A stretch of 64,000 nt of DNA from Acephala macrosclerotiorum (GCA_014904845.1 MU119230.1:248001-312000), one strand, 5' to 3'; counted from the first letter of the stretch, positions 14,001 to 25,056 are shown. Program-made: numbers and translations. The notes: generated by a model from the sequence alone, not told the origin.

Positions 14001-15119
14001 ACGCCTTGGAGGTATCCCCATGGGTGTTATTGCCGTTGAAACCCGATCAGTGGAGAACGTCACCCCTGCCGATCCCGCCAATCCCGACTCGATGGAACAG
14101 ATTACGAACGAGGCTGGTGGAGTCTGGTACCCCAACTCTGCCTTCAAGACTGCTCAGGCCATCAAGGACTTCAACAATGGCGAGCAATTGCCATTGATGA
14201 TCCTTGCCAACTGGAGAGGTTTCTCTGGTGGTCAGCGTGATATGTACAATGAGGTCCTCAAGTATGGTTCCTACATTGTCGACGCGCTTGTGAAGTATGA
14301 GCAGCCAATCTTCGTCTACATTCCACCTTTCGGTGAGCTCCGTGGTGGTTCATGGGTAAGTCAATCATTACAAGCATATCGTAGTCTTTCGCTAATCTGT
14401 CTCAGGTCGTCGTCGATCCTACGATCAACCCCGAATTCATGGAGATGTACGCTGACGAGGAGGCTCGGGGTGGTGTCTTGGAGCCAGAAGGTATCGTAAA
14501 CATCAAGTACCGCAAAGACAAGCAACTCGAGACCATGGCTCGCCTGGATCCTGAATATGGTGCTCTCCGCAAACAATTGGCCGACAAGTCATTAAGCGCT
14601 GAACAGCTCACGCAAATCAAGGCCAAGGCTACTGCTCGCGAGGAATTGCTCCTGCCAGTCTACATGCAGGTATCATTGCAATTCGCTGATCTCCACGACC
14701 GAGCCGGCCGAATGAAGGCCAAGGACGTCATCCGTCAATCTCTGGTCTGGAGAGAAGCTAGACGATTCTTCTACTGGCGTGTGCGCCGCCGTGTTAACGA
14801 GGAGTACATCCTCAAGCGCATGGCTGCTGCTTCCAAGAACCCTCTCGCCTCACGCGCACGCAACATCGAGACTCTCGGTGCCTGGACCGGAGTTCCTAAC
14901 TTCGCATTCGCGGATAGAGATGTCGCCATGTGGTACGAGGAGAACAGAAAGATCGTTCACGAGAAGGTGGAGTCGCTCAAGACCGAAGGCGTTGCTTTCG
15001 ATGTCGCGAGTCTGTTGAGGAGTAATGGGAAGGGTGGATTGAAGGGTGTGCAACAAGTTCTCAGCATGTTGCCGGCTGATGAGAGGGAAGAGGCGTTGAA
15101 GTTCTTGAGTCAGGCTTAG
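8067..15119 (+). CDS. ACC1: acetyl-CoA carboxylase, multidomain eukaryotic type
   Basis: This cytosolic enzyme carboxylates acetyl-CoA to malonyl-CoA, the committed step of fatty acid synthesis. Five exons (8067-8252, 8318-8583, 8635-13508, 13556-14355, 14406-15119) give 2,279 residues, the normal fungal length. In order: biotin carboxylase, beginning [16 protein letters not shown], with the ATP-grasp loop GGGGKGIR near residue 256 and the active-site stretch [14 protein letters not shown]; the biotinyl domain with VEVMKMYMP, whose Lys735 is the biotinylated residue; the long ACC central region; and the carboxyltransferase domain with [15 protein letters not shown], crossing the last two introns ([33 protein letters not shown]). 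No frameshift or lost catalytic residue is seen. The ATG lies in the good context CACAATGGCC. Codon use is strongly C-ending throughout, as expected of a highly expressed gene. Two AT-poor introns sit near the 5' end, two near the 3' end. Confidence 0.98.
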
Positions 15120-17149
15120 ACTTTTTAGATCTTCTTTTTCTTTTTCTACTTGCGGCTCATAAACGGGGTTATGATGTTTTGATTTCTAGTTATTCTTTTT
15201 TTTTTTTTTTTTTCGGCGGGAAAGAGTGTACACTGCATTCACTTGTAAATTGAGGGGCTCATATAGGCGTTTTCAAGAAGCAATGCATTCTCAAATCAAA
15301 CATAGTCGACGTCCCATTTTCGAATCTCGTGCATCCTCACATCCAGCCCGAGTGGACAAAAGCGAAAAAGATCCGGCCGATCCGGTGTCGTACAGCGAGC
15401 AAAGCGATCTTCAGCACAGCACGAAAAGAAATAGTTCAAACGAAAGAGAGGTGAGTGAAAGCGAGGAGAACTGTCTCAGTGAGTGAGCATGAGAGAAGCT
15501 GACGTATTCGAATAGATGGGCATAGTGCCGGGTTTTAAGACTTTGAGTTATGCCATGCGTGAGGTAAGGAGGGGGAAAGGCGGGAACGCTAGAATGTGGT
15601 TGGCATGAGGAAGGGGAAAAGAAGGGGTGGATGGAAGCTTCTATGAGCCAGTGGCACCGCCACTTTCTTGTCTATCTTAGGGAGTTCAGACAACGCTAAG
15701 ATGTCGTGAGAGTGATGTGCGTGGAGGGTGGGGCGGTGGTGGAGGGCAAGTGTGAGTTCTGATCGGAGGGCATCATTCCTGCCGACTTCCTCGGGCTGGG
15801 ATCTGAAATCAGGATGATTGTCATGAGCAGCAACAGGGAAAGAGAAGAACGGTGCGATGTGTGGTGGAAAGTCGAGGTCTGTGAGCCTCATTTCTGCCAT
15901 CGAACTTGTGAGTTTGTGGGGCGACTGATCTTTTTGCATGGACTACCGCTCTCCGTTCTGGATTTCACAGGAAAGAGGTTTAGTGCGAGCTCATTTGTCC
16001 ATGCGAAAGGACGAGTAGAATCTTGATACATAGTCTGATGTCTCTCTCCCAATCTGGAAGAATCTCATTTTGTCTAGAGCCCTTGCCCTATGCAAGTTGT
16101 TCGGACAATAGAGGCTAGGTATTCCGTCCCATCTTTTTCATCTGATAGGAAGGAGGGATAGGAAGCCAGCACCGCAAAGTCTCCGTCCCAGGTTTGTAGA
16201 TCATCTGTGCGGTGGTTGGATCGTCGGTAGGGGTGTGATGCATGGCGCCCCTGGTCTTCAAGCGAAGACTGATCACGTGTACCCCGCAAGATTGGTGACC
16301 ACGGATCTGGTGAAAGCCTGTCACGGCCTCAATCGTGGATCTATTAGCATCACTCATCACGAAGTATGTCTCGATTTTTTTTCGAAGGCTGCATCCAGGG
16401 GTTTCATGAAAAGAGCAATCTGATTGCGACGGCTGTTACCTCTACAACCTCGCCATCTCGCCAGAGACGCCGCCGATATCCGCCTCAAAACAGGCATGGA
16501 CGGCCGTTCATCCCAGTTTCAGACTGGAGACCTGCGGGCAAGTATTGTTCAGATGGTGGTTCCCACCTGATTGGAAGGAGGGGTACACGAATTGAGGTGA
16601 TATTGCATGGTGTGAGAGCGACACGACAGGGGAGCTTCACAGCTTGAAAGCTAACTGCCTGGCAGCAACCAGCCGTCTCCACAAGATGAGCTGGATCACA
16701 CAGCCGATCATAATCGATGAATGGATTGTGTTCTGAACCGAAGCAAACGAATGTATGTCGTCAGATATTGAACGGCCGGCAATGCGATATAGATTCGAAG
16801 CTACCACTATCTCCCTGGGGGCCCTGGAATCATTGCTTACGCGTTGGGGTCTAAGATTCGGGAGCGATAGCTAAAGCTTTTTTCTTTTCTCCCTTTTCTC
16901 CCTCGTGCTCCCGAGTGAGCGTTCTACTTCTCTTCCTTCAACCTGTTGCTGGTTTCTTACAAACACCTGTACCGAATATTGAGATGAGGTTTTCTATTAG
17001 AGAACTTATCTTGATGTGAGGTATTGAACTGTTCCGATTCTACTTCTGTTTGGTTTATAATTTTACCGTCCATTCTTTATTACTCCGTCACACTTTCTTT
17101 CGAGAGGAAATGAGCTCTTGAATTCTTTCGAACGAACAGGTGCTGTTTT
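15120..17149. other. intergenic region downstream of acetyl-CoA carboxylase
   Basis: It starts with the carboxylase 3' region, which includes T-rich stretches and an 18-19 bp T run near 15196-15213. Beyond that no gene is supportable. Open frames at 15589-15939 (minus) and 16366-16647 (plus) lack any domain and have no clear promoter. Confidence 0.5.
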
Positions 17150-17722
17150 ATGAGAGGGGGATACATTCTTTTGGTGCCGGATCACACGCTCTTTAATATC
17201 TTAAATTTTTGTTCAACACATGCTGTCCGCAGCTTCCTTCAAGTTTCCACAGGTTGGGGACTCGATCTTGGCGGGATTTCGACAGCGACGGACACATATA
17301 CACACGAGACAGGGAATTGGATGTCAGTCACGGGGATCTCGACTGCAGGAGGAGGAGCAGGACAGACGTACACAGCATGCACGACAGCGTGCTCATCATT
17401 TCCAACCTCGTCACTCAATTTCACCGCGACGCTCACTCTCCCCGTTCCTCCTCCAGGATCGACGACGTTGACATCTCTCATTACTCTGTCACCAACGAGC
17501 ATCACCACGACAACGACAGCCATCACCTCCACGAACTTCATCTCCACTACAACAGCTACGACTCTTTGGGTAACAGCTCTGCCGAACCCAGCAGCCACGA
17601 GTTGTGAAAGCATAGTTTGCAGCATGAGAATGCGAATGAAAATTGAAAAATCACTAGCTGCATCCCTACCTCCCCGGGAGGTAGTAGCACCCCTTCCATG
17701 TCCCTTTCCATCCCCATCGTAG
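17150..17722 (+). CDS. possible Ser/Thr-rich protein, uncertain
   Basis: A 190-codon open frame whose middle (about residues 45-145) is rich in Thr and Ser, with runs such as TSITTTTTAITSTNFISTTTATT. Such composition is common in fungal cell-wall or GPI proteins, but there is no signal peptide at the listed start and no C-terminal GPI signal. The frame may be an internal exon of a larger gene, a degraded remnant, or a chance product of the ACN-rich DNA here, since two other frames are also open across the same stretch. I would treat it as a candidate only. Confidence 0.2.
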   Translation: MRGGYILLVPDHTLFNILNFCSTHAVRSFLQVSTGWGLDLGGISTATDTYTHETGNWMSVTGISTAGGGAGQTYTACTTACSSFPTSSLNFTATLTLPVPPPGSTTLTSLITLSPTSITTTTTAITSTNFISTTTATTLWVTALPNPAATSCESIVCSMRMRMKIEKSLAASLPPREVVAPLPCPFPSPS

Positions 17723-19020
17723 CGTGAGCTTGGGAGGGGTAAGGTAGGTAGATGTCACAAAATAATTTGGAAGGAACTGCACTGGAACGGCTCGAATTCT
17801 TAGGAAGTTTCCCCTCGTAATCTAGACCACTTTTAGTCTCCTCTACTTCTAAAGTCCCTTCTAAAAAGATTTCTGCGCTGCTCTGTCTTACCTGCGCTCC
17901 ATTTGCTTCTTCTCACCTGCCTAACAATCTAAGATCTAGTCCTAGAATGATATCGCTAACCTGTCAAGCTTGATACACACCTCCGCTTCTTCTCCGGGCC
18001 AAGGAAAATCTTCACAAATACCTTCAGCTCATTTATCGACCGCTAAATCATGTTCGTGGAAGCGAATAACATGTACAACTGAGCAACTGCCGGACCAGCT
18101 ACCGAACCAGAGTTGCGGATTCGCCGAGTGGCTTGTTCTAGCGACACACGAAGGTCTGAGAAGTCGAACGTTGTGTATGAAAGGCCATGGGCGTGGAGAC
18201 GACTGAGAACATTCTAGACAAGAACGTAATCAAATTGAATGAGATATTCAAGTACAAAGTTCGCGAAGTCAATGGATAATGGATTTCGGCAAGGACTGCT
18301 CCTCCGTTTAGGGAAAAGGGGGCGTAAGCGAGGCCGCCTAATTGGCCACACATTTGGTTCGAAGGCAGAAGTTGACCACAAAATGATTGCCCATATCTGC
18401 ACCTGCTCTCTACGGCATGAACCACGATTCAGACTGACTAACCAGTGAATCTTAATTGGTTCCTGCTTTGTAATTGATATAGCGGCGCGGAGAATTGATT
18501 CGGAGTCGAAACGAAGATAAGGATATCTTGGATTACCCTATTCTTGGCATTTTGGTTGATCCCGGCGATTGAGACCCCACAATCGTTCTGAATTTGTGGG
18601 CTCCATGCGTACCACCCAAGCATCTAAGTATTAGCTAAGAGAGGGGGGTAGGCGTTGCCATCTATTTTACAAAAGACCATGTTCCCCATCCCGTAAGCCT
18701 ACACATCACGCCAGTCTTTGCATCCCCCGCTCTACCGAAGTTCCCTTTACTTCACGCATCCTACCATTTCTAAACTTTCATCAGCGCAGGCAAGACTGGA
18801 CAGATGAAGGAGCATTTCTGTAAAGTTCCAGGGTGCGGCAAAGCATCGTGGCCGTCCCATTTATAGCGGGATCCAGTAAACCACTCAACAGCGGAGTGGA
18901 TTTGCGAAAAAATGCAATGCTTGCTTCAAAAGACTTGATCTACTAAGTGTGTGGCTGTTCATGGGCCTGCAGAGCTATTCAGAGAGTAACAAAGTCCCCC
19001 TCAGGACGTCACAACGCCTG
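17723..19020. other. intergenic region, nothing recognised
   Basis: I see no supportable gene or repeat family. A short plus-strand frame near 18804 begins MKEHFCKVPGCGKA, which superficially resembles a zinc finger but stops at once. Confidence 0.45.
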
Positions 19021-19828
19021 TCATGTGAGCCATGACATGAAAGAGGCAGTGTGACTTTCTTTCCCAGGAGAAACCTCAAGATCATCTTCTCCATCCCGCT
19101 GGAATAGTAGAGTGATGCAACTGATGTTGGTGTGGCAACTGGTTCTCCAACTTCCCTCTGCGTTGTCTGAAGCTGGGTAGTGGAGGAGACGGAGTTGAGT
19201 GGGTTGTCTGGCTGAGCAACATCTATGGCTGTGCGGAAGTAATCCTTTGAGAAGTCGAGGGCAGCGGAGAAACAGGTTACTATATGTCGTGAACTTCATG
19301 ATAAAGCAAGGGACATAGAGAAAAGCATACAAGCTTTGTCGGAAATGTTCTCGCATTTGCCCATGAAGTTCTTGGTTGTACCACGGAAGGCGGAAACATG
19401 TTTATCGCTGGGCTATTGAGAGTTTAGCTGGAGCTAAAAGGTTCCTTTTGGTCCGCTACACAAGTACTAGGACGTATTTGGGGTTATGAAGAGTTCTTAG
19501 CAAACGGGCTCTGGTTCATTCTCCGAAAGCACTTACATAGTACTGCCATTCCTTATTTGTCTTGACATCATGAGGAATCTCAGCCTTCGTCTCAAGAGGG
19601 AGGTCAAAGAAGGACTTTGACAGAGCGAATTAACACTCAATTTCCTCTTTAGTGATACCGTGAACAACCAAGGTCAGAAGCCAGTAGTTTCAGCTGCATT
19701 GACAAGCTGCTGAGTGATCTCTTCCTTGTGAGTCTCATAATCTGTGAAGTGTTCTTTAGCACGTGAAATTCTAAAAAGAGGAGTTCACCATACCTTTGAG
19801 AGGTAACTGGGATAGTCGTAGCGGCCAT
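19021..19828 (-). pseudogene. degraded 2-oxoglutarate/Fe(II)-dependent oxygenase
   Basis: Reading the minus strand from an ATG at 19828, the pieces follow the isopenicillin-N-synthase/2OG-oxygenase pattern in order: an N-terminal helix region (DYETHKEEITQQLVNAAETTGF), the family signature KSFFDLPLETKAEIPHDVKT, a region reading KVSAFRGTTK-like (here KHVSAFRGTTKNF), DFSKDYFRTAIDVAQPDNP, then QLRLLHYPASDNAEG and HTNISCITLLFQ. They lie in different frames. One frameshift falls near 19674-19679, others near 19200-19330, and an in-frame TAA at 19630-19632 stands where a CAA (Gln) is expected. The metal-binding HxD motif reads HTN, so the iron-ligand Asp is replaced. The C-terminal part with the second His and the 2OG-binding Arg is missing. 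The gene cannot encode a working enzyme. Neighbouring DNA gives no hint of a cluster it once belonged to. Confidence 0.8.
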
Positions 19829-20426
19829 GATGACTCGGATGAGAAAAGTATTGCGAGGTGAAGGTGAAGCTAAGAAGATAAGAAATTCAGAACTAAAAAG
19901 ACGCTGGTGTGGAGAGTGGTCAGGAACATGTATTTGCTCGCGAGGATGCAGGTGATCATAAATATATCCATTTCATAAACCACCAAGCCTCGGATGTAAA
20001 GATAAGAGTAGCAGCCAAGAGGAAGGTGGGATAATACAAGCACTGTCCCACCTGCTTGATGTGGCGGCTGTGGTCGTCGCTCAGAGAGTGGTACAGTGCA
20101 ACAGCCGCCATTACGTGGAATACTGCTCAAGTACCCACTTGTAGCTGTATTCATACGGACGTGACAATAGTATGCAGGAACAACAGAAGCGGGCATGTGA
20201 GTTGAACAAATTCGAAAGCATCAACTCCTAAGATAGTGCAGACCGCAGAATTCATACGGATGGAACTTCAACAACCCAGGAGTCAGGCATCTAGCATCCC
20301 TTGCTTGACAGCACTCGCAAAAAAATATTATCCATGGACATAACTCGCGATACCAGGCACTTCTCGAAAACCCAAAGGCCTGTTGAATTGTCTCGACGTA
20401 CAATATCCTAGTTGGTCAAATGTTGC

Positions 20427-20460
20427 AGAAGAGGAAGAAGAAGAAGAAGACGACGAAGAA
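20427..20460. repeat. GAA-rich microsatellite
   Basis: An imperfect GAA trinucleotide tract (AGAAGAGGAAGAAGAAGAAG followed by ACGACGAAGAAG) lies outside any supported gene. Confidence 0.85.
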
Positions 20461-21308
20461 GCTATCGCTACGAAAGGTGAAGAAAATGTTTTGATTCATT
20501 TGAAAGTGTAGTGCTCAGATATACTCGCCGTCGGCATACATCTGAATATTTCAGACCACCACTTCAACTTTGTTCTCAAATTCTCTCCATCACCACAACA
20601 CCTCTTCAACCTCACCACCACTCCAACTGCCACACCGTCATCGGCCTGTTCGCAGATCCCGTGTAGGCTTCAGGCTCACCAACGAGACCAGCAGAGCAAT
20701 TGCGCATGCGACAAGACTCTTCTCGCTCTGTTATTGGGCAATTGACTGCAGGTCCTGTCAAGTTCGTCCCACGACATTGCTCATACGCCTGTTCCCCACC
20801 AAAGAGTCAAAATCGAGATCTGCTTGCGCCTCCCCCACCATACTTCAGTTGTCCAGATCGGAATCGCCATACCAATGTCCATACAGCGTTGAGGGCCTCT
20901 CTGCAGCTTGTCGTCAGTGAACGAATCGATGGCTATGACGTGGCTTACCCTGTCCCACAAGCCTCAGTTGCACAGCCGCAAGCTTGTCTGCCTGCTCTCA
21001 CAGAGAGCAGAAAGGCTGGTTCGCATTTAACCACAACGTTCGCTTTCAACTTTAACCAATCACTCAGTCGGAATTTAATGCATACTCGGTGAGTCCGCAG
21101 CCTCACAGCCTTACGGGAAATGCGAATTAGCTTTGTTCATAACGGTCATTCGCCCTTCAAACCAGAAAACAATCATGCAGTCAGCCTTTACCATGAAAAG
21201 CTGATTCTCTGCTGACCGTTTCCATTTTGTTTGCCCTGTGAGTCAATCGGGTATTGGTTAGCTGCAACCTAATACCTATAAGGCTGCCTGAGCTGTGGGT
21301 GAATAGAG

Positions 21309-21315
21309 TATATAA
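21309..21315 (+). promoter_or_regulatory. TATA box of the BCS1-like gene
   Basis: TATATAA lies 146 bp upstream of the ATG at 21461. Because it sits inside the longer open frame that starts at 21254, it argues that translation really begins at 21461. Confidence 0.55.
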
Positions 21316-21460
21316 GGTCAAAACCTCCAGTCCAAGACAATCCTCTTCCTCCGTACTCGCAAGTCCCGCATTTGGCGGAAAGTCTTCTTCAATCGCAATT
21401 CCTTTCCCTTTAAACGCTGTTTCGTTAACTTTTCATGCATTCCTCCTAATATTCGCCATC

Positions 21461-23320
21461 ATGAATCAATCCACTTGCGCAACAATCTACCCATCAGGAT
21501 CAGGCAGTCCCATTGTCTCTGGGTTTCCAGACCAAGCCAAGATGAACCCCCAGACTGCGATCCTCGACCTCTTCCTCCCTGGCTTTGGTCTTTTCTCTTC
21601 TACTGTCTCCGAATACCTCCATATCGACCTCACTCTCTACATCCCAGCCCTGATAGTCTTCGGACTCATCGTTTTTGCGTCGCAACATATCAACACATAT
21701 ATCTGGGAGATCGCAGATCAATACCTGATGTCGACCGCGGATGTCCGAATAGACGATGAAATTTATAATATGCTCATGGCATGGATTTCCAACCAGAAGT
21801 TCGCCAAGCGCTCTCGTCGATTTGTTGCCAACACCAATCTAAACAGCAGAATGTGGTTCTTATGGCGTGAATTCAACGAGGACGGAGAGAGTGATGATAA
21901 TGGGGTCGAGTTCGATGAGAATGGAAATGCAATCGCCAGCAGCAACAAGAAGAAGAACAAGACAGTTCGGTTCACACCTTCGTTTGGCACGCATTACTTT
22001 TGGTATAAAGGGAAGCTATTGATATTCAGACGTACACAAGATACTCGACAGCAAACATGGGGCCCAGTCAGCGAGCGGGAGGAAATCTCAGTACAATGCT
22101 TCGGAAGGGATCCAACTATCCTCAAGGACCTCCTCGATGACTGCCGAATCGCGTTCCAGAAGAGCGATGAGAACCGAACCATCATCTACCGCGGCGGACT
22201 GAAATCTGGAACAGCGGAACCTGCGTGGACCAGATGCGTCTCACGGGTATCCCGCCCGTTCTCCACCGTCGTACTAGACGAAACCGTCAAGCAGAATCTT
22301 CTGGACGACATGAGAGACTACCTTCACCCAATGACTAGACGCTGGTATTCCAATCGCGGTATTCCCTACCGACGCGGCTACCTCCTCTACGGGCCCCCAG
22401 GAACAGGAAAGAGTTCCCTCTCCTTCGCCATCGCCGGCTACTTCAAGCTGAAGATCTACATCGTCTCCCTCAACTCCCCCGCCATGAACGAAGAGAACCT
22501 CGGAACCCTCTTCTCCGAGCTCCCAAAACAATGCGTTGTCCTTCTCGAAGATATCGATACCGCAGGTCTAACCCACACTCGAGACAACAACACCACCGAA
22601 TCCGAAGAAGAATCCAAACCCCTCATCACAACCCTCCCAGGAACAACAGTAATCAACCCCGCTATACCACCCACAAATAACAATTCCGGCCGAATCTCTC
22701 TCTCTGCACTCCTCAACATCCTCGACGGCGTGGCATCACAAGAAGGTCGCGTCTTGATCATGACTACCAACCATATTGAGAAACTGGACGAGGCGCTCAT
22801 TCGGCCAGGGAGAGTTGATATGACGGTTAAATTCGATCTGGCGAATACGACTATGATTACCACTATTTTTCGCTCGATTTTTGCTACCCTTGAGGGTGAT
22901 ATTCCTCCTTCCAAGAATGGTGTTGTTATTCGTCCTCCTATTAAATTCCGAAATTCCACTGAAGAAGCTCACGCCGCGAAACTCGCAGAAGAAGCCAAGA
23001 AAGTCGAGGAAGAAGAGGCGTTGAAGATCAAGCAAGCTGAAGAGGAGCGTGTGAGGAAGTTGGGAGAGGAGTTTGCGGATATTGTTCCTACGATGACGTT
23101 CAGTCCTGCTGAGGTTCAAGGATATCTGTTGAAGCATAAGCGGAGTCCGGATACGGCAGTTAAGGAAGGTGCTGCTTGGGTGGAGAAGATGAAGATTGAG
23201 AAGAAGAAGAAGGCGAAGGAGGAGGAGGAGGAGAAGGAGAAGGCTAAGGCGAGGAGTGAGGGTGAAGAGGATGAGGAGACGAAGAAAATTATTGAAGAGG
23301 CTTTGAGTGCGTGTCTTTGA
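21461..23320 (+). CDS. BCS1-like mitochondrial AAA ATPase
   Basis: BCS1 is an inner-membrane AAA protein that translocates the folded Rieske iron-sulfur protein in complex III assembly; fungi carry several paralogues of unknown role. This single-exon gene encodes 619 residues. An N-terminal hydrophobic segment (YIPALIVFGLIVFASQHI, residues 60-77) is followed by the BCS1_N region, then the AAA core: Walker A GPPGTGKS from residue 311, Walker B VVLLEDID at 359-366, and the arginine-finger region RPGRVD near 448. The start at 21461 is preferred over an in-frame codon at 21254 because a TATA box lies between them. It is longer than yeast Bcs1 (456 residues) because of a Ser/Thr/Asn-rich insert after Walker B and a Lys/Glu-rich tail (about residues 510-615) likely to be helical. 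I call it BCS1-like, not the orthologue, on those grounds. Confidence 0.9.
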   Translation: MNQSTCATIYPSGSGSPIVSGFPDQAKMNPQTAILDLFLPGFGLFSSTVSEYLHIDLTLYIPALIVFGLIVFASQHINTYIWEIADQYLMSTADVRIDDEIYNMLMAWISNQKFAKRSRRFVANTNLNSRMWFLWREFNEDGESDDNGVEFDENGNAIASSNKKKNKTVRFTPSFGTHYFWYKGKLLIFRRTQDTRQQTWGPVSEREEISVQCFGRDPTILKDLLDDCRIAFQKSDENRTIIYRGGLKSGTAEPAWTRCVSRVSRPFSTVVLDETVKQNLLDDMRDYLHPMTRRWYSNRGIPYRRGYLLYGPPGTGKSSLSFAIAGYFKLKIYIVSLNSPAMNEENLGTLFSELPKQCVVLLEDIDTAGLTHTRDNNTTESEEESKPLITTLPGTTVINPAIPPTNNNSGRISLSALLNILDGVASQEGRVLIMTTNHIEKLDEALIRPGRVDMTVKFDLANTTMITTIFRSIFATLEGDIPPSKNGVVIRPPIKFRNSTEEAHAAKLAEEAKKVEEEEALKIKQAEEERVRKLGEEFADIVPTMTFSPAEVQGYLLKHKRSPDTAVKEGAAWVEKMKIEKKKKAKEEEEEKEKAKARSEGEEDEETKKIIEEALSACL

Positions 23321-23876
23321 GGAGCTTTCATTGTCCAAGAGATGAAGGCTTGCTGAGATGACAGTCTTGTCCTCCTTGGCTTCGCGATTTGGGTTCCTGC
23401 ATGATGTTCTCGTCGCCCTTGGTTCGGCTTGGACGTTGACCCGAGGTTGCATGGAGAAACATCAAGATTGGAACTCGAGCTACGTGAAGATGTATGATTA
23501 CAAAGAGATGATGTTTCGATAGATACCCAGCTTTTATCCTTTTAGCTATTTCTTTACTTCAAAGCATGTACTCAGAAAAGCATTGCATTTAATTACAAAC
23601 ATTTCCCATCACATTACCAGGAAATAAGTCGAGGCTCCTGGCGTGCTGCAATGCTGAGGTGTAAGGCACGTCGTCACTTCTCGGTTACACTCCAAGATAG
23701 GAGACTTCCGACGCCTGTGATACTGTTCTCGCATTTGGGCAATGAAGACAAAGTTGACAGGCTTCTATATCAAACATGATGGAATCTTGGCAGCTCACTT
23801 GCATGTCACAAAAAAAGGGGTCGACACCCGAAGCGAAGCCGAGCACCAAGAAGAAAGAACAACCAAAAAGTTGTTT
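23321..23876. other. intergenic region before the first inverted-repeat element
   Basis: It holds the 3' region of the BCS1-like gene. No gene is recognised. Confidence 0.5.
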
Positions 23877-24200
23877 GCTCAAGCTATCGAGGCTATTGAA
23901 TTAGAAATGTACTTACTTGGCGTAGGTGTAGCATAGTGTTGCCTAGGTTAGGCGTAAGTTGCAGGCCAGGGCGTTCGTTGTAATTCACCAGAGTTGCTGC
24001 ACTGATGCGGGAGGAGGAGGCTGTTTAGCGGGAGGCTGATGTGGTGGCGCGCCTTTAGGCGCACCATGTTGATTGTCGTCGGTTACGAGCAATGCTTTCA
24101 GTTCCGTTGACGCGACTGATCTGATGCTGATCTGATCCTAAAGATTGTTAGTCTCGAAGAATTTATGTGAAGCGAGGAAGAAAGCCTCGACAGCTCGAGC
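23877..24200. mobile_element. inverted-repeat element copy A (MITE-like)
   Basis: A 324-bp non-coding unit bounded by a 17-bp inverted repeat: GCTCAAGCTATCGAGGC at 23877-23893 and GCCTCGACAGCTCGAGC at 24184-24200 (15 of 17 match). An internal GAGCAATGC at 24087-24095 and an AGATTGTTAGTCTC-type block near 24141-24155 are shared with copies B, C and D. There is no coding capacity, so it would depend on a transposase elsewhere. I could not define target-site duplications; similarity extends about 30 bp beyond the right repeat. Confidence 0.7.
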
Positions 24201-24755
24201 AAAATTTGAGAGAGAAATTGTTATCTAAAACTATGTGATACTTGAGGAGGCAAGGCTAAATATTGGAATGGAATGGAGTGAAGTAATAACCGAGCGGAGA
24301 ATTCACTGTCATCGGAGTTGAAACTTTTGCAATTTGAGAGAGTGTGAAAAACTCAAATACCTCACAAGCTCACTTCTCAGCAGTAGTCTGAGCTTTAACC
24401 CATCTTGCCTTGCAACGCAACACAACCTATCAGGCGCTATGGAGCATTGAGTTCAAAAGCCGAAGCTTCGATACAACGTGTTACGGGCAAATTGACGCGC
24501 CTAATGTCATTTGAGTCATGCGCCTTCTCAATCAGATCAGCGTGAAGGTGCAGGTCTTTCTTGGATGTAATCCTTGCTGGCAACAGATAACGAGAACACA
24601 TTTTGAGGGCTGTTGGGCACGTAAGTAAACTGTATTCACGGCTGTCAACTTGCTTGGAAATTATTAGAAAAAAAGTGCCGAGAGCTCAAATGAAATTGAG
24701 CTTAGCATGCTGGGACAGAAAAGGGCAAAAAAAAAAAAATTTATATATATATTTT
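24201..24755. other. spacer between element copies A and B
   Basis: A 555-bp stretch with no gene. It ends in an A13 run and an alternating TATATATAT tract directly before copy B. Confidence 0.6.
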
Positions 24756-25056
24756 GCTCAAGCCGTCGAGGCTGTTGAATCATAAATAAGCTTCCCAAGC
24801 GAGGGAGTCTATCGGTGTGGTATCGATCTAGTTTTCGATCCTATATTCCACAAGTATTAATCGTTAGTGATAGGATGTCATGACAATCCTGACGTTCCGC
24901 AGGCCCGACTGGCGATATTCGTATTTGCGCGTTAGTGAGACGGAGCAATGCTTCACATTAGTTGTTTGCTGTAGCTATTTTGAGCCTGCTAAGCTTAGAG
25001 ATTATTAGTCTCCAGAAAATTGAACAAGTCAGGGGCAAAGCCTCGACGGCTTGAGC
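24756..25056. mobile_element. inverted-repeat element copy B (MITE-like)
   Basis: A 301-bp unit with a perfect 17-bp inverted repeat: GCTCAAGCCGTCGAGGC at 24756-24772 and its exact reverse complement at 25040-25056. It has the same orientation as copy A: GAGCAATGC lies at 24943-24951 and the GATTATTAGTCTC block near 24999-25012. The right flank (TTGCTATCTAAAT) is also similar to that of copy A (TTGTTATCTAAAA). Non-coding. Confidence 0.75.

Larger units (their letters stand above)
19829..21460. other. intergenic region upstream of the BCS1-like gene
   Basis: It contains a GAA/GAC-rich simple repeat (see separate entry), a T/C-rich stretch from 20550 to 20650 and the promoter of the BCS1-like gene. 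A minus-strand frame at 20221-20403 encodes a Cys-rich peptide (ELCPWIIFFCECCQARDARC), but it is short and isolated, so I do not call it a gene. Confidence 0.45.

Noticed and set aside
18804..18940. MKEHFCKVPGCGKA peptide resembling a C2H2 finger
   Set aside because: The frame stops within a few codons after the motif and the second half of a finger is absent.
20221..20403. Short Cys-rich minus-strand frame
   Set aside because: Sixty codons, isolated, no match to a family I can name.
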